Shown: one piece after another, positions 47,601-59,754 of the stretch
How positions within the stretch are numbered: position 1 is the stretch's first letter
Layout: each line of letters opens with the position of its first letter
Assembly (NCBI GenBank): GCA_013076295.1
Contig: RQOL01000024.1
Span: forward strand, 310,001-374,000
Source: Sanderia malayensis
Taxonomy: Eukaryota > Cnidaria > Scyphozoa > Semaeostomeae > Pelagiidae
Direction: 5' to 3'
DNA: 64,000 nt
Position numbers and translations under genes: made by a program
The notes under the pieces: model-generated
The model's input: the letters and a program-made list of their open reading frames with translations, nothing else
Databases searched by the model: none
What the model was told of the DNA's origin: nothing

Positions 47601-50600
47601 GGGCCCCTATTTTTGAATTATTGCTCTTTTTTTATTCCTCACGCTCTGGTACCCAGGGTACACAATTGTGATGCCAAGTGGGAATTCCCGTAGATCATGG
47701 TCGTGAAAAATGTTGTGCATTCATTCTTATTTCCTGTAAGAACAGACAATTTATGCAAGAACCTTACCAGAAAAGTATAATAAAATAAAATTGTTGGTTT
47801 TCGTCCACAGACAGCCGATGTTTACTTTTCGACGCTCGTTACTGGACAGTTACATCGATCTTGGTTTTGAAGAAAAGTTCATTTCAACTGCGCTCAGCTA
47901 CAGAAAATTTCGCGATGCTTGGTACTCGTTTTTAGAATTGCTAGATATTGACTACAGTGAGGGATTCACTTGCAACATATGTAAAGAATATCCTGACATG
48001 ATTATATGTGATGGCACCTCGCTTGGCTTCCGAAAAGATCTTGCCCCGTGGAGTGAATTTTTAAAAGATGTTGCAACGTCAAGAGAAAACTGTAAACCTG
48101 TTCCACAATTAAGGTAACTTCTACATTCTATTTGTAATCACAAAAATGCAGCATTGTTATAACCAAACTGCAATATAACAAAATGTATTCTTCATTAAAC
48201 TACAACTGAAAAAACAGCATCAAAAACAGTTTCTTTTTTTGGCAGTTACTACTAGCTAATGTTTAAATGATTGCCAATTGATAAAATTCGGGAAAAGAGT
48301 AACTATACGGCAGTTTGAAAATACCTACTAAATAAAGATTATAGCCAATGGTTATCTTGGATAATTGCCTTTTTAATTTATTATCATTGCAGTGATTTTA
48401 AGGACAGAGTATACATCCCTGACGCGACAACAAGAAAATTGGTGAAAAGATATGCAGCTGGCAGCGCTAAGAATATATTGAGCGAGCAGGATTACAAGAA
48501 AATGCAAGTCAATCTTACCATCTGCCGGCCAGAGCTTCAACAGTTAATAACAGAAATTCCAACAAGGAAAGTAGTTCAAGCTTCTGTTTTTAGAGCGCCA
48601 GCGGAATGGTCAAGCTTTATTGGTGGCTTAGCTGAAGCCTCTCCCATTTCTGGGTTTTTGCATCCAGATGATGATATTCTCGCTCTGGTTGAAAAAATAT
48701 CAAAAGGCCACCCAATATACAACGATCCCCAAGGCCTTCAACTATTGCAATTAAAATTTCCCATTCTCTTTTCATTGAGCCTTGCAGTTCAAAACGTGTT
48801 CTCCTCCGATGCAATAAAGAAAGTTTTAAAACGAATGGTTGATATTGTGCGAGACATTGCCTCCTTGGTTGACTCACAATTTGCAGCTCCTCCTAGCCAA
48901 AAGGAAAGAATATTAAGCCACTGGCCAAACTTACCAAAATTACGGGAAAGAGGAATTTATGCTGTCGACCAAAGAAAATCGCAAGAACCTAAATCGGGTT
49001 GTCAGAAAAATTACAAAGGTCATCCATTCCTGCTGCCCGGAGTCTTTACCGTTTTTTGCAAACACGGTGAGTCTGCATACAACAACAATAGCATAGCCTA
49101 TAATATGTTTTCATTTCAGTTGTATACTCACTGTAGCAACGCGTGAGGTTACACTCTAATAGTAAGTAAATAAGTGAATAATAAATAAGCTTAATGTGCC
49201 AACTTACAATCTATGTATCCCTGTAGCTAAGAAGCATGCAGATTGGCCAACCACAGCAAAGGATGGGCCTATTACGGCCAGCAACAATAGGCCAAAACTA
49301 ACTGCGACGACGATCTTAAAAACAAAACTAGCAAGAGTAAGTCAGTGAGTGTCCCTAGACAAGCTTTATACCCATAGGAAATGCACAAAAATGCAAAAAA
49401 GCACGCCTGTGGAAATTCCTAATAATACCCTTAGTCCACTGGGGCGTTGAAGATTACGAAATTCGTATTCTTCAACGCTTGCTTTTGATTCACAGTGTTA
49501 GTCAGGACTCAATGATGCAAATCGCATAGAATATACAAGAGTCATCCAATACAACTACCCTTAGTCCACTGCGGCGTTGAAGATTACGAAATTCGTATTC
49601 TTCAACGCTTGCTTTTGATTCACAGTGTTAGTCAGGACTCAATGATGCAAATCGCATAGAATATACAAGAGTCATCCAATACAACTACCCTTAGTCCACT
49701 GCGGCGTTGAAGATTACGAAATTCGTATTCTTCAACGCTTGCTTTTGATTCACAGTGTTAGTCAGGACTCAATGATGCAAATCGCATAGAATATACAAGA
49801 GTCATCCAATACAACTACCCTTAGTCCACTGAACATCACGGCACATTATAGAATGGAAATTTCGTAATTACCAACGATTACATCACATCCAGTTAATTAC
49901 TACAGAAATTTGTTCCTATTTACGTGATACTTAAATAATTTTGAACTATCTATTTCCCGCAGAGATATGTTACGGGTTTGAAGTGATGGTGTATAATGAG
50001 TCGGTTAATGTTCCGTTTGATGTTCTCTATACAAGGTTTCCCGAAGGTAAGCAAAAAGCCGATTTTTCATATATGGTTTGTTTCATTTATTTAGGAGTGT
50101 TTTTTGTTTGTGAAAAATTGATGACTTTTTCTATGATTTTGTCCCAATTCGAATATTTTTTAGGGTTGCCAAAATGTCACTTATTGTTTTTGATATTAAG
50201 ACAAGTTTTATGTTGTTTTGGTGTTCAATTGATTGAATAAAAAATCAAATGTCCAATGTACTCCGGTCCGGTCATCAAAAGAGAAATTAGTGAATGTAAA
50301 AAATATTGTTGAAATTTGATAAATTGAATTATCATAATCATTTTTCAGCTCCAAAAACTTGTATTTATGACAATGCTTGTTCTCTTCACGAATATGCATT
50401 GCTCAGGCGTCCGCAATTTTTCAAGAGAACCTGGTTTTTGGTAGATCGATTGCACTGGAAAAATCATGTTGGTAAGACAAATTTTTAATGCTGTATTTTA
50501 TCATTTTATTTCATTTATCAATGAATGCTGGGTGCTAATCCACATTGCATATATAATTATTTTATTTTATGGTTGAAACAACCGATTATACGTCAGTGGC

Positions 50601-51221
50601 GTAGAGAGAGCGGGGTCAGGGGGGGACCCCACCCTGCAGAGCTAAACAGCCTTTTTGTCGGAAAATTGCTGATCTTGTCGGAAAATAAATACTTTCTGTT
50701 TACGTTAAGTTCTAGCCAATTTCCTTATCTTAATTTCATAGTTTTGAAGAAGCAAAAATTCTATTAATTTTTTGTCGGGAAATCTGAATTTCTCCCCCCC
50801 CCCCTCCTATAACATTTCCTACCTACGCCATTGGTAGCTATACGTTTTTTCACTTTGAAAATCACCCCTGCGCTATTCTTGTGAACGGCTTACCTAGTGA
50901 AAGGCAATTGCAATCAATCAATCAAAAGTTTAAGCCTGTGCTGTTCGTATACAGTTGTTTTTAAATAGCACATACATTAGCAAGTAATGTAACCTGTGAA
51001 TCCCCTTGTTATAATTTACAGGATGCAGCCAAGGTTATAATATGTCGAATTACCAACATCTATCTGAAGTAAACAGTCAGATAAACGAGCAAGCTAATTC
51101 AAGGCTGCAAAAGATCAAGCCACAGTTGTCGTATATGACACATTCCAATTTCATGAAGCATGCTGCATTTTACCTGCTGAATCGCAACAAAATTATGGCA
51201 AAAAAGCATAAGGAATTGTAA
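44665..51221 (+). CDS. KDZ-superfamily (Kyakuja/Dileera/Zisupton) transposase
   Basis: Eleven exons join in consistent phase into 902 codons plus TAA: 44665-44946, 45290-45421, 45851-45992, 46188-46307, 46539-47045, 47278-47419, 47811-48113, 48393-49066, 49963-50046, 50349-50471, 51022-51221. The N-terminal half has cysteine clusters (LTCPQPRRCSHC, DNCDCGCTWLERN, YECSSSQCSS) typical of KDZ proteins. The DDE core shows MIICDGTSLGFRKDL (first Asp, about residue 509), ICYGFEVM, IYDNACSLHEYAL (second Asp, about 803), LVDRLHWKNHVGCSQGYN and an INEQANSRL Glu at about 859. The family cuts and pastes DNA. No stop or frameshift is seen, so the gene is either recently active or conserved by selection. 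Exon 1 could be regulatory or wrongly chosen. A spliceable extra exon at 49227-49336 is discussed under findings. It converges on the OTU-PHD-Ulp1 gene 495 bases away. Confidence 0.9.
49428..49830. repeat. 130-bp tandem satellite, three copies, each with a 35-base palindrome
   Basis: TTAGTCCACT recurs at 49431, 49561, 49691 and 49821, a period of exactly 130; the three complete units are almost identical. Each carries GCGTTGAAGA, a TACGAAATTCGTA centre, and TCTTCAACGC, a near-perfect palindrome. It lies in the transposase intron between the exons ending at 49066 and starting at 49963. Near-identity implies recent amplification. Confidence 0.95.
50594..50833. mobile_element. hAT-like MITE (CAGTGGCGTAG ends) in a KDZ intron
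   Basis: CAGTGGCGTAG at the left and CTACGCCATTG at the right are inverted with one mismatch, enclosing GGGGGGGACCCC- and CCCCCCCCC-type tracts. TATACGT occurs just left (50587-50593) and again at 50839-50845, so the duplication may be 7-8 bp with a slightly longer right end. Confidence 0.7.
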
Positions 51222-51715
51222 TATCAATAACAAATATCATTGAAATTTAGGTATACGTTTGTTCTCGTCCGCACTAATGCGATTTCATATGAAAACGCAT
51301 ACATTTGCTCTGCGTCCACGTCAAAACAATTGAAACCGCTTACAGTTGGAAAGGGAGACATTTGAAAAATTGTTTCGAAACGGAGACATCTGAAAACGCA
51401 TGCATGGCGTATCAGTGTGAACAACGAGAATGGAGACTTCTGAAAAGATGATGTAACACACTAACTAAAAATATGTAGATGAAAAATAATGAAAAACGGG
51501 GGAAAGTGGTGCAGTATGAACGCACATCGTTTGATCCGTTTTTCAACACATCCTGTGGATGCAAATATTTTTACAAATACGGATGTTTTTGACAACAAAG
51601 ACCTTTGAAAACGCAGTAGTGTGGATGGGGCCCTAGATTAGGTACACGATTTTAGATATTTACCGATGGTTACGGATGTGTTACTGTCTGAAAAATCATT
51701 AAAAAAATTACATGC

Positions 51716-54700
51716 CTAACAACGACCTATGTAGGTCGCCGATTGCAGCTCGAACATCTTTCGAAGAATTTCGAGACGCAGAAATTCAGCATCGAACTTT
51801 TGGTATTTTACAACCACAACGCCATTTGAAATGCTGTATTCCTACAAAATTACAAGTATAGATATTGTGGTATAAGTAAAATATTAGCATATTGCGAAAA
51901 ACCTAGTACATAGGTGTAAATGAAATGTAAATATGAAGATTGCTCAAAGAATTCCAATTCTGCTTATTGGCAGAAAATTTGTTGTTAATTTGCAAAATTA
52001 TATAAAATTTTTACAACTATATAATAAGCGAATATGAGGACACGATAAATTATAAAGAACATTGATCAAATCGAACATCAACGGGAACACTTTCACATAC
52101 CTTGTTCAGTAAAAACTGGATATTTCCAAGCATGTAGATGCCACAATCAATATTGTTGCCTTGTTGGGCACACTAAAAAGAAATTTGTAATAAATTGGAG
52201 AATTTTTCCATGGGTGTTTGAACTGGAACTGTTGATGTCAGATTAATATCAAGTTGTATCGTCTTTCGTTACAAGAGAAAACTATTTTGGTAGAATCTCT
52301 TTAAACACTCACGTCTGTTGGTAAAAACCTTAAGTTCGGAAATTCAGCACCTTCAATTTCGCTGAGCACTTTTAAAAATATTTGGGCCTTTCGATTAATG
52401 ATGGGGAACGAACAACTCTTCACATTTTTGGTAGAGTCCATCACTGTAAACCTTAAAACATTAAATGAAAAATCTTAAGCGAAAAAATATTCAATCCTAT
52501 AAAGTACTGAGAAACCTATCGAAGCAACTGGCTAAATTTGACATATTTGGTATTAACATTGATGTAGCAATATGAAAATGAAAAGCTTACCATTTATCCT
52601 GCAAATTGAACACAAGCAGAACCCAATGCCATTGTCCACTGCAAAATGAAATTAATACAAAAATTAAAAGCTGACAGCTACATTAAATTCAAAGTTATAG
52701 ATGGACGGGACGCGTGTCACAATCTTTGTCAAGTGATGAATATATAGGACGTACATTAAAATTTTGGGAAAATTGAAACTCACGGTGCTTTTACAGGTAA
52801 AAGAAGCATCTTCTTGGACAATAATGTGTCTCTTGGCAGAGTCCTTCTAATTTTTTGCAGCATATCATCGTAGGTCGTAGCCGCATGTATGTTTTCCCAG
52901 ATGCGGTGCGTGGAAATGAACACATCATTGCTCATATCGATTAGGTTGTTATGCTGTAAGAACCTTTGAAACAAATTAATACGCACTTAAAAAATAGCGA
53001 GTAAATGCCAACGAAGAATATAATTTTTGCAATATAATCTTATTGCATTAATGTTTATTGCAAATCAATCTTCAAATTATTTGCAATAAACTTTAAGGAC
53101 TTTTCCGTAACAATATGGAGAGAAATTTTCTGAAAAACGAGCATTCGTTGTAACTTTAGAAAAAATGATATTTCAACAAGACCCACGACTCAAGTAAAAA
53201 CCCTCAACTGCAATCTAAAAAGTGTTATTGTTAAAAGTGTTAAGTATTATTGATATTTAAAATAATCTCGGTAAAAAAGCGTTAGTGCAAATCATTTACA
53301 CAATCCAAATTGTTAAAACTCTGCTCATGCTAACCAAGTAAATTATTCAATTTTGAGTAATCAGTTGTAATTAAGAAATAGACAAATAATATAGAGGCAG
53401 AGGAAAACATTTTTAACAAACCGGATAAAAAAATCAACGGTGGCTGAAGATATACCATTCCCCATCAATTGGTGGATGTCTCGCAGCAAAATAATTGCAG
53501 GGTTGTAAATGTCCGACCTTTTCGTCATCTCCTCAGATAACTCTGGGTATCGAAACACCCTGAAAGTATACGAAAAGAAACGAAATTAACGTTAACCGCT
53601 GTTAAAATTGGGACAGTGTAAGTCATTTATGATTGTTGGTGTCTACTCCAATTTATAAATATAAAGCTAGGAAACCTCACTCAAAACGTTCATTTACATT
53701 GTAGCACCTGCACCCGCTTCCATCTCTTCGCCGCAACATTGAAACAAATGCAAACGCTTGCGGAAGTGACCTGGATTTATTCCCACGCATACACCATGGT
53801 ACTTTAAGTGGCATGCATGACACTCTACCCAATTTTCAAAATCGCTGCTCCCTTTGAAACTGCACCCAAGTTTCGATAACTGCGCACAAAAGGAAACGCC
53901 TTTCGCTTCAGCAAACCTTTTGCCCGCAAAAACTGTTCCACCTTTGTGTATACCGCTTTTTCTTTCCTTGTGGCCTAAACAATCAATATGAGAAATAAAT
54001 TCCCAGAAATTTTTGTGTCTTAGCTATCAAATATCTGATCCGATCCATAACAAAACTGAATAGGAAGAAAAGGCTCTAAATTTAAAACACCAAAAATCTA
54101 GACGGACCTTGCCAGCGTATACTCACAAACATACTCTGGTAAAATCCGTCTTAGCTGTAAAAGTATACTCACATATTTATTAGGTGTTGTATCAGTGAAA
54201 TATGTCGGAAATTTTTGACTTACTTCCTTTCCACAAGAGTGGAACATAATGGTTCAATGGACCAAATCGGGCCGTCTTCACTAGCATAACATGGACAATT
54301 TTGTCCACGTTGAATTTCTGGCAACTGCAAGTGGCAACAAGTCCTTTAAAAAGCTGCGCATCCTCTTGACAGTGCATACCAATATTAATATCCAGTGCAC
54401 CAGCCGCCAGTCTAGCTTGAAAATGACCTGCAAGAATCAAAGAATTGAGAACAATTTCCAGCGTGCCACAAAAGCATTCACAAATTGGAAGATTATAAAC
54501 ATAAATTTCAAAAAGCGGAAAATTATGATTTTCTCAGTTCCAGCTTTGTCACTCCCAAGAGCACCAATGGATTCTTTGCCAAAATTTTCTTATTATCAAT
54601 TGAAATATTTATCATAAAAAAGTAGAAACTCCGGCAAGGTGTCTGCTCTAAATTCCAAATGGTGGTTGTTACCGGTAAAAAAGATACAAATGGCATCAAG

Positions 54701-57700
54701 ACGGCTAAAACCAAGTCTAATTTTTAAATAATAAGTTGCTCCATACACAGCTATCTGAACGAATCACAAATGTTACATATATATTCAGTTTCAAATTTAT
54801 AACTGAAGAGGAAGAATAACTTGTAATTAAAACAAACCGGCATAATCTCCAATTTTCGTCATCCCAAGAAGCTCTCCTTGCAGGGCACTACGCAATCGTG
54901 TTTCAACGGTTCTTCCGTGAATTGATTTAAACATCTTATTCGATGTGATGACGAACAAGAAGTTTTGCAGCTCTTCGGTTGTACTGAACATTTGGGAATA
55001 CTTTTAAAAGAATATCAAAATCAATACATTAACTTGACACCGCCTATACAGGTGACCTGGAATTAAGCATTAACTTAGTTATTTATTTAATTACTACTAC
55101 TGTAGTAAATAAATAAATAAATGACTTTCATCTTTACTCAAGCAGAACGTCAGATCTTCTAAATACAAATATACACTTTACACCACAAACTAATAGTTTA
55201 ATGGCATTTTCTTTAGTAGTGCGACAATATTTCAATTGCCTCTAACCAAATCCACGCCAATCTAAACGACCTACCTCTCTAATATAACACTGTATATGCT
55301 CTATTCCGTGTAAAATAGCCGCAAGTCGAAGGATCGGGGCAACTGCTTGCTTTCCAAGCAACAACAATCCCAATGAATTGAACAAGCAATTGCCATCACC
55401 AGCTGACACAACAGGGACCATATTCTGTGGAATATCCTTTACTTTAGAATACCTGAAAAACATGAAAAATTCAGTTTTCAGTACGTTATTAGCCATAACG
55501 TACTGAACACTTGAAATTATAATCAAAAGCATTTACGAGCTTAAATAAAAGACGTGGGCCACGATTCCCTTCAGTGAGATACTAAATCTCTACCTGCTAT
55601 CCAATACTCTTTCTTCTTTTGGCAAGTTGAAGAAACTGAAGAAATGGTATCCCAGCAAAAACGTTTTCAATTCTTGCTGAAAAACTATGTCCATCTCTCC
55701 AGCTGCCAAAATTAGCTCCTTCCACTCAGCACAAGTACTTAAGAAGTCCAGTGTATCAATTGCTCTATTTATCTGTTTTGTGCAAGAAAAAAAGCTAAGT
55801 ATTTTTACAGATGAAGTTTAAAATTGGTACATTACTAAACTTGATAAAATAATACCAAACCAACTTGCATAAAAATTAAAATTACATTCCACAAGGCCAT
55901 GTTAAAAACGGATATACCTAAAACAATAAAACATTACCAATGTCTTTTCGAAGATGTTTTGATCTCTGTACATCACAGACAATGGCGAAATCTTCGGTTC
56001 ATATTGTACCTTTTTTTTCGTTAACTGAAAAAGTCATGGAAACATACAAAAATATGTCACTTTATTCAATAAATTACGTTTATATATACGCTATTTAGAT
56101 ACCATTTTATCAGCTTCGGGCAGTGTATTCTCTATTGCGTGTTCTTCATCTTCTATCATCATCTCCTCATCAGCATATAAGTCAATTTCCTTAAAAAAAG
56201 TTCTTTTTTCAAATATTTGAAGGTAGATAATCTATTAGCAATAATTCGCATCGCAATTTCAGCATTACGCAGTGTGTTGTCCCATTGCCCGAGTCCGACT
56301 TCCATTCACATTTATTCTTCTCACAAATGAAATAAACACGATCGCAATCTTGCATGAGCGGTTCTTAGCACCATTATTCTCGGACACATTTTTATACATT
56401 AATTTTGCTATACAACTTCATGTTATAAGTTGAGAAACTTCCAAGGGATCTCTATTCCCTAGTTCCTTTAAAAATATTCAGAAATTCCCCTTGAAATATT
56501 TTAAACTCTTCAAAAATAATCTCTTGACAGCTTCATAACACTTGAAAATTACGCCTGAATATGCCCACCTTTTCAAAGATGGAAAATATTCCTCTGTTCT
56601 CATCAATACGATTTGAAAAATCGCTAATTAACCAGACCCTTGTAGACAAATTTAATTCACCCTTCAAAATCATCAAGTTCACCCTTACTTTATCTTCTAT
56701 TTGATTTTCCGTCCTTCTTTTAACTTCCATTGGATCTTCTATCGGATCTTCCATCGGATCTTCCGCCCTTTCCATCGGATCATCCGTTCTAGCTTTATCT
56801 TCCATCTGACATTCCGCCTCCGCCTTGTCCATTGGATTTTGAATTGCATTGTTTTCTCTGCATTCAAAGTCATTGAATAAGTGAGTCTATAAAGCCACCA
56901 AATACATTTCCACCCAAAATCTTTCTTGCAAAAGCAAAATTCAGTGTGACTATCACTGCAGTCAACTGAAGTTCATTTTTCCAACATTGATGAACATTCT
57001 TCTTTCTTTTTAATTCCGAAAAACGGAGAAATTTGAAGGCAAATTGCTTGCTGCTATATGTGAAATTAATTGGCAAATCTTCGTCTTTTGGCTCAAATAA
57101 AACTTAACAAGGTTGGATTCATATGAAAAATGTGGTTTGCAATTCAAAATATTACATACCCGGCAGATACATATTCTTTCAATGCTAATCCAACCCGTCG
57201 TTTTTCTTTTTCTGACAACTCTTCCCTTCCTGTAAAAAATAACTACCGAAATCATAAAATTCACAAAACCATAATATTTACATGTCTTTTTTCTATAAAG
57301 TCATAATCCTATGTTTCTCTGACACCTGAAGACACCATGATATATCTTCATTAAAAAAATGAAGCCTTGGCCAAACGCATTCAACATTTCATCCAACATT
57401 GAGAACAATAGAGTAGCGTTGAAAATTGGAAACAGCGAAACATAATAACTACTAAAGCTTTTCGTCTGACACTCGTCGGAGTAGTGAGTAGTAAGTCATC
57501 ATTTGTCAGGCGAAAAGCTTTAGTAGTTATTATGTTTCGCTATGTTTCCGATTTTCAACGCTACTTTGAAGTTCTGTACCGACCAAAGATTATTGAGAAT
57601 AATGGGAATTTTGGAGATGTTTTTTATTGTGATTAAACTTATCCAAAGGTAACGGGGGGCAAATGCCTCCACAATTTCATCCAACATTGGTTTATGTCAA

Positions 57701-59754
57701 TGTTTGATGGAATGTTGGATGCGTTTGACCGGTCTTGACATTCAACAGTTCCTGCTGAAAACTAAGTTCCACTCTTTAATTACTCTCATGTTAAAGAAGT
57801 TTTGTTCAAACAAACATAATCTTACCCCAATGAGCTCGAAAATTAGGAGAACAAAGCCTAATATCATTTGGCCACCACACTGGCTTTTCACCATCCCAGA
57901 TTCCTTTCATGTGATGCCCTCCTGTGACTGCATTAGTAATAAGCATTTCAAGATCCTTTAGGATGCAAGTCATTGGATCAATATCTGCAGAAAAAAACAA
58001 TGCATGCAATGTATCAGATCCACTGTAAATTTCAAGGAAAAGGAATTTCTGGATCATTGAAAGAAATCATTTTGTCATAATAGTATCTGTGATAATGAAT
58101 GATGCTTGACTGATCATATTGCTACTAACTTTCAAATTCTACTTTCTCTGGGTGTGCAGCAACCTTTCTTTCCTCTTGCACTTTGCCTGGTTTCACAATG
58201 GTGCTTTCCCACTCTTCTTTAAAACTTACATTTTTGGAAAATTCACTCACCAGAGCACAGTTGCCTGTCAGATTAAAGGGGTTTTTCCAAGATCATGCTC
58301 AGAACATTCTCATAAAAGACGATGATTGGAAACATTCTGAAGTTCATGAAATTTGTAAAAATCAAAAGTTCTAAATCAAAAAATATTTTGCATTATCACA
58401 ATAAGAAAGCAAGTCGAACAAGGACAATGATGTATAAATTATATATAATTTACTATAGCATGTATTAAACAATGTATATATTAACAATATTAAGAAAGGT
58501 AAAAATATTTCTCAGAGACCAAAACCAACAAAAACTGAATTTATTTTCAGAATATTTTGTAATTTAAAAAACTAATTTATTTTCATTAACCTGCATTGAA
58601 ACTCATACCTTCAAATCGTAGCTCATTTCCAAGTTGGTAAACTAACAGGACGGGTGGCTCATATTGGTGATCTTCCTTCAATGATCTGACCCATTTTCCA
58701 AACTAATATTTAAAAAAATAAAACACACAGATTAACTAAACCAAACTATTTTTTCAACACAAAATTGACTAATTACAGCATACTAATATTAAAGATACAA
58801 GCTACTTGCTTAATTAACAATGAATGGTTAATTGTATCATGTTGATACAGCAATGATATTAAGTTATTAAACAATCCTTGGCTGATGGCCACATAATAAG
58901 AACTTTGGCCAAGCTATTGAGTCATGTGTCCATATTGCAATCAAGTTAACTATCTTTCTTAGATAAAGTAGCCTACAGATCATCTCGGCATCACATAAAA
59001 CATGTTTCTTTTGACCCAGTAAATACGATGTGACCAATCTCTTGACAATTCTTTCTTTGAAATGAAAAATCGTGGAAGCAAGATGCACGAGTCTGGCAAA
59101 CTAATATGTCTTTAGATGATGGTTACATGTCATAAACTGGGTGAAAACAAACAGAAACCAAAAAGGACTATGCATGTATGAATCATCATCAGGTGTATTC
59201 ATAATTCCTCATTCTAGGCCTTTAATGCAAGCATGCTAACATATAAAACAACAAATATTTTCCAAACAACAATAGAAAATGTTTGCCAAACTTACTGACA
59301 GCTACATTTTATATAAAATTTAAAGCAAGCTTAATTACACTCTCTTTTATAAGGAAAAGCATTAATCACACGCAAGTGAAAATTGAAATTCACTAAACAG
59401 TTTTTTTATAAAGAGTTATCAAAACATATAAAACATAAACAATAATTGAAGTAATGAACTCAGTAATAGCTTTATAGCAATAAAACTGATTTGTTAAAAT
59501 CGATTATAATAATTTTATATTGAAAAAGAAGCTAGGGTGGAATGCTTACATTTTACAAAAAATATTGTTGGGTATTATGGGTGTATTGGACGGGTTTCCA
59601 TTACCATAGGTATACTTTTAGTTACAAATTCAAATATTCCCAATAAAATTTAAAAAAATTGTTATGTACTAACTGATTTTGCTCTCTCTTTAACAGACCG
59701 GGTGTATTTTGATTTGCCTGTCGTCGTCCTACTTTTTCCAGACTGGGCAGCCAT
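51716..59754 (-). CDS. OTU deubiquitinase / PHD-like finger / Ulp1 (C48) protease fusion protein
   Basis: Eighteen exons close into 816 codons plus TAG with every phase matching: 59674-59754, 58609-58702, 57826-57984, 57160-57229, 56689-56857, 56103-56189, 55938-56024, 55594-55772, 55275-55452, 54838-55000, 54224-54427, 53698-53974, 53422-53559, 52784-52963, 52591-52638, 52313-52451, 52101-52172, 51716-51841. Residues 1-135 are an unrecognised region (MAAQSGKSRTTTGKSKYTRS, VWWPNDIRLCSPN); 136-220 are acidic with PMED repeats. The OTU domain (about 310-490) has the catalytic box SAGDGNCLFNSL and the His in GPLNHYVPLL. A PHD-like finger (about 520-580) has WVECHACHLKYHGVC but an irregular last Cys pair. 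The Ulp1 domain (583-816) has HWVLLVFNL (His), FTVMDST (Asp), and QQGNNIDCGIYML (Gln and Cys). Both proteases appear catalytically complete. OTU enzymes cut ubiquitin, Ulp1 enzymes SUMO; actual substrates are unknown. It is convergent with the KDZ gene. Confidence 0.88.
57369..57730. mobile_element. 362-bp MITE with a long central hairpin, in an intron of the OTU-Ulp1 gene
   Basis: The ends GGCCAAACGCATTCAACATT and its diverged reverse complement (57698-57730) are inverted over about 33 bases. Inside, 57413-57472 and 57504-57564 form a second inverted repeat of about 60 bases with three or four differences and a 31-base loop. It lies in the intron between exons 3 and 4. Superfamily not determined (GGNCAAACG ends resemble PIF/Harbinger-type MITEs). 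Confidence 0.75.

Noticed and set aside
54560..54716. Possible extra exon in the OTU-Ulp1 gene (overlapping open frames on the minus strand)
   Set aside because: The exons on either side (54838-55000 and 54224-54427) join directly in phase and give GDYAGHFQARLAAG, a natural OTU sequence. Including this stretch needs a weak donor.
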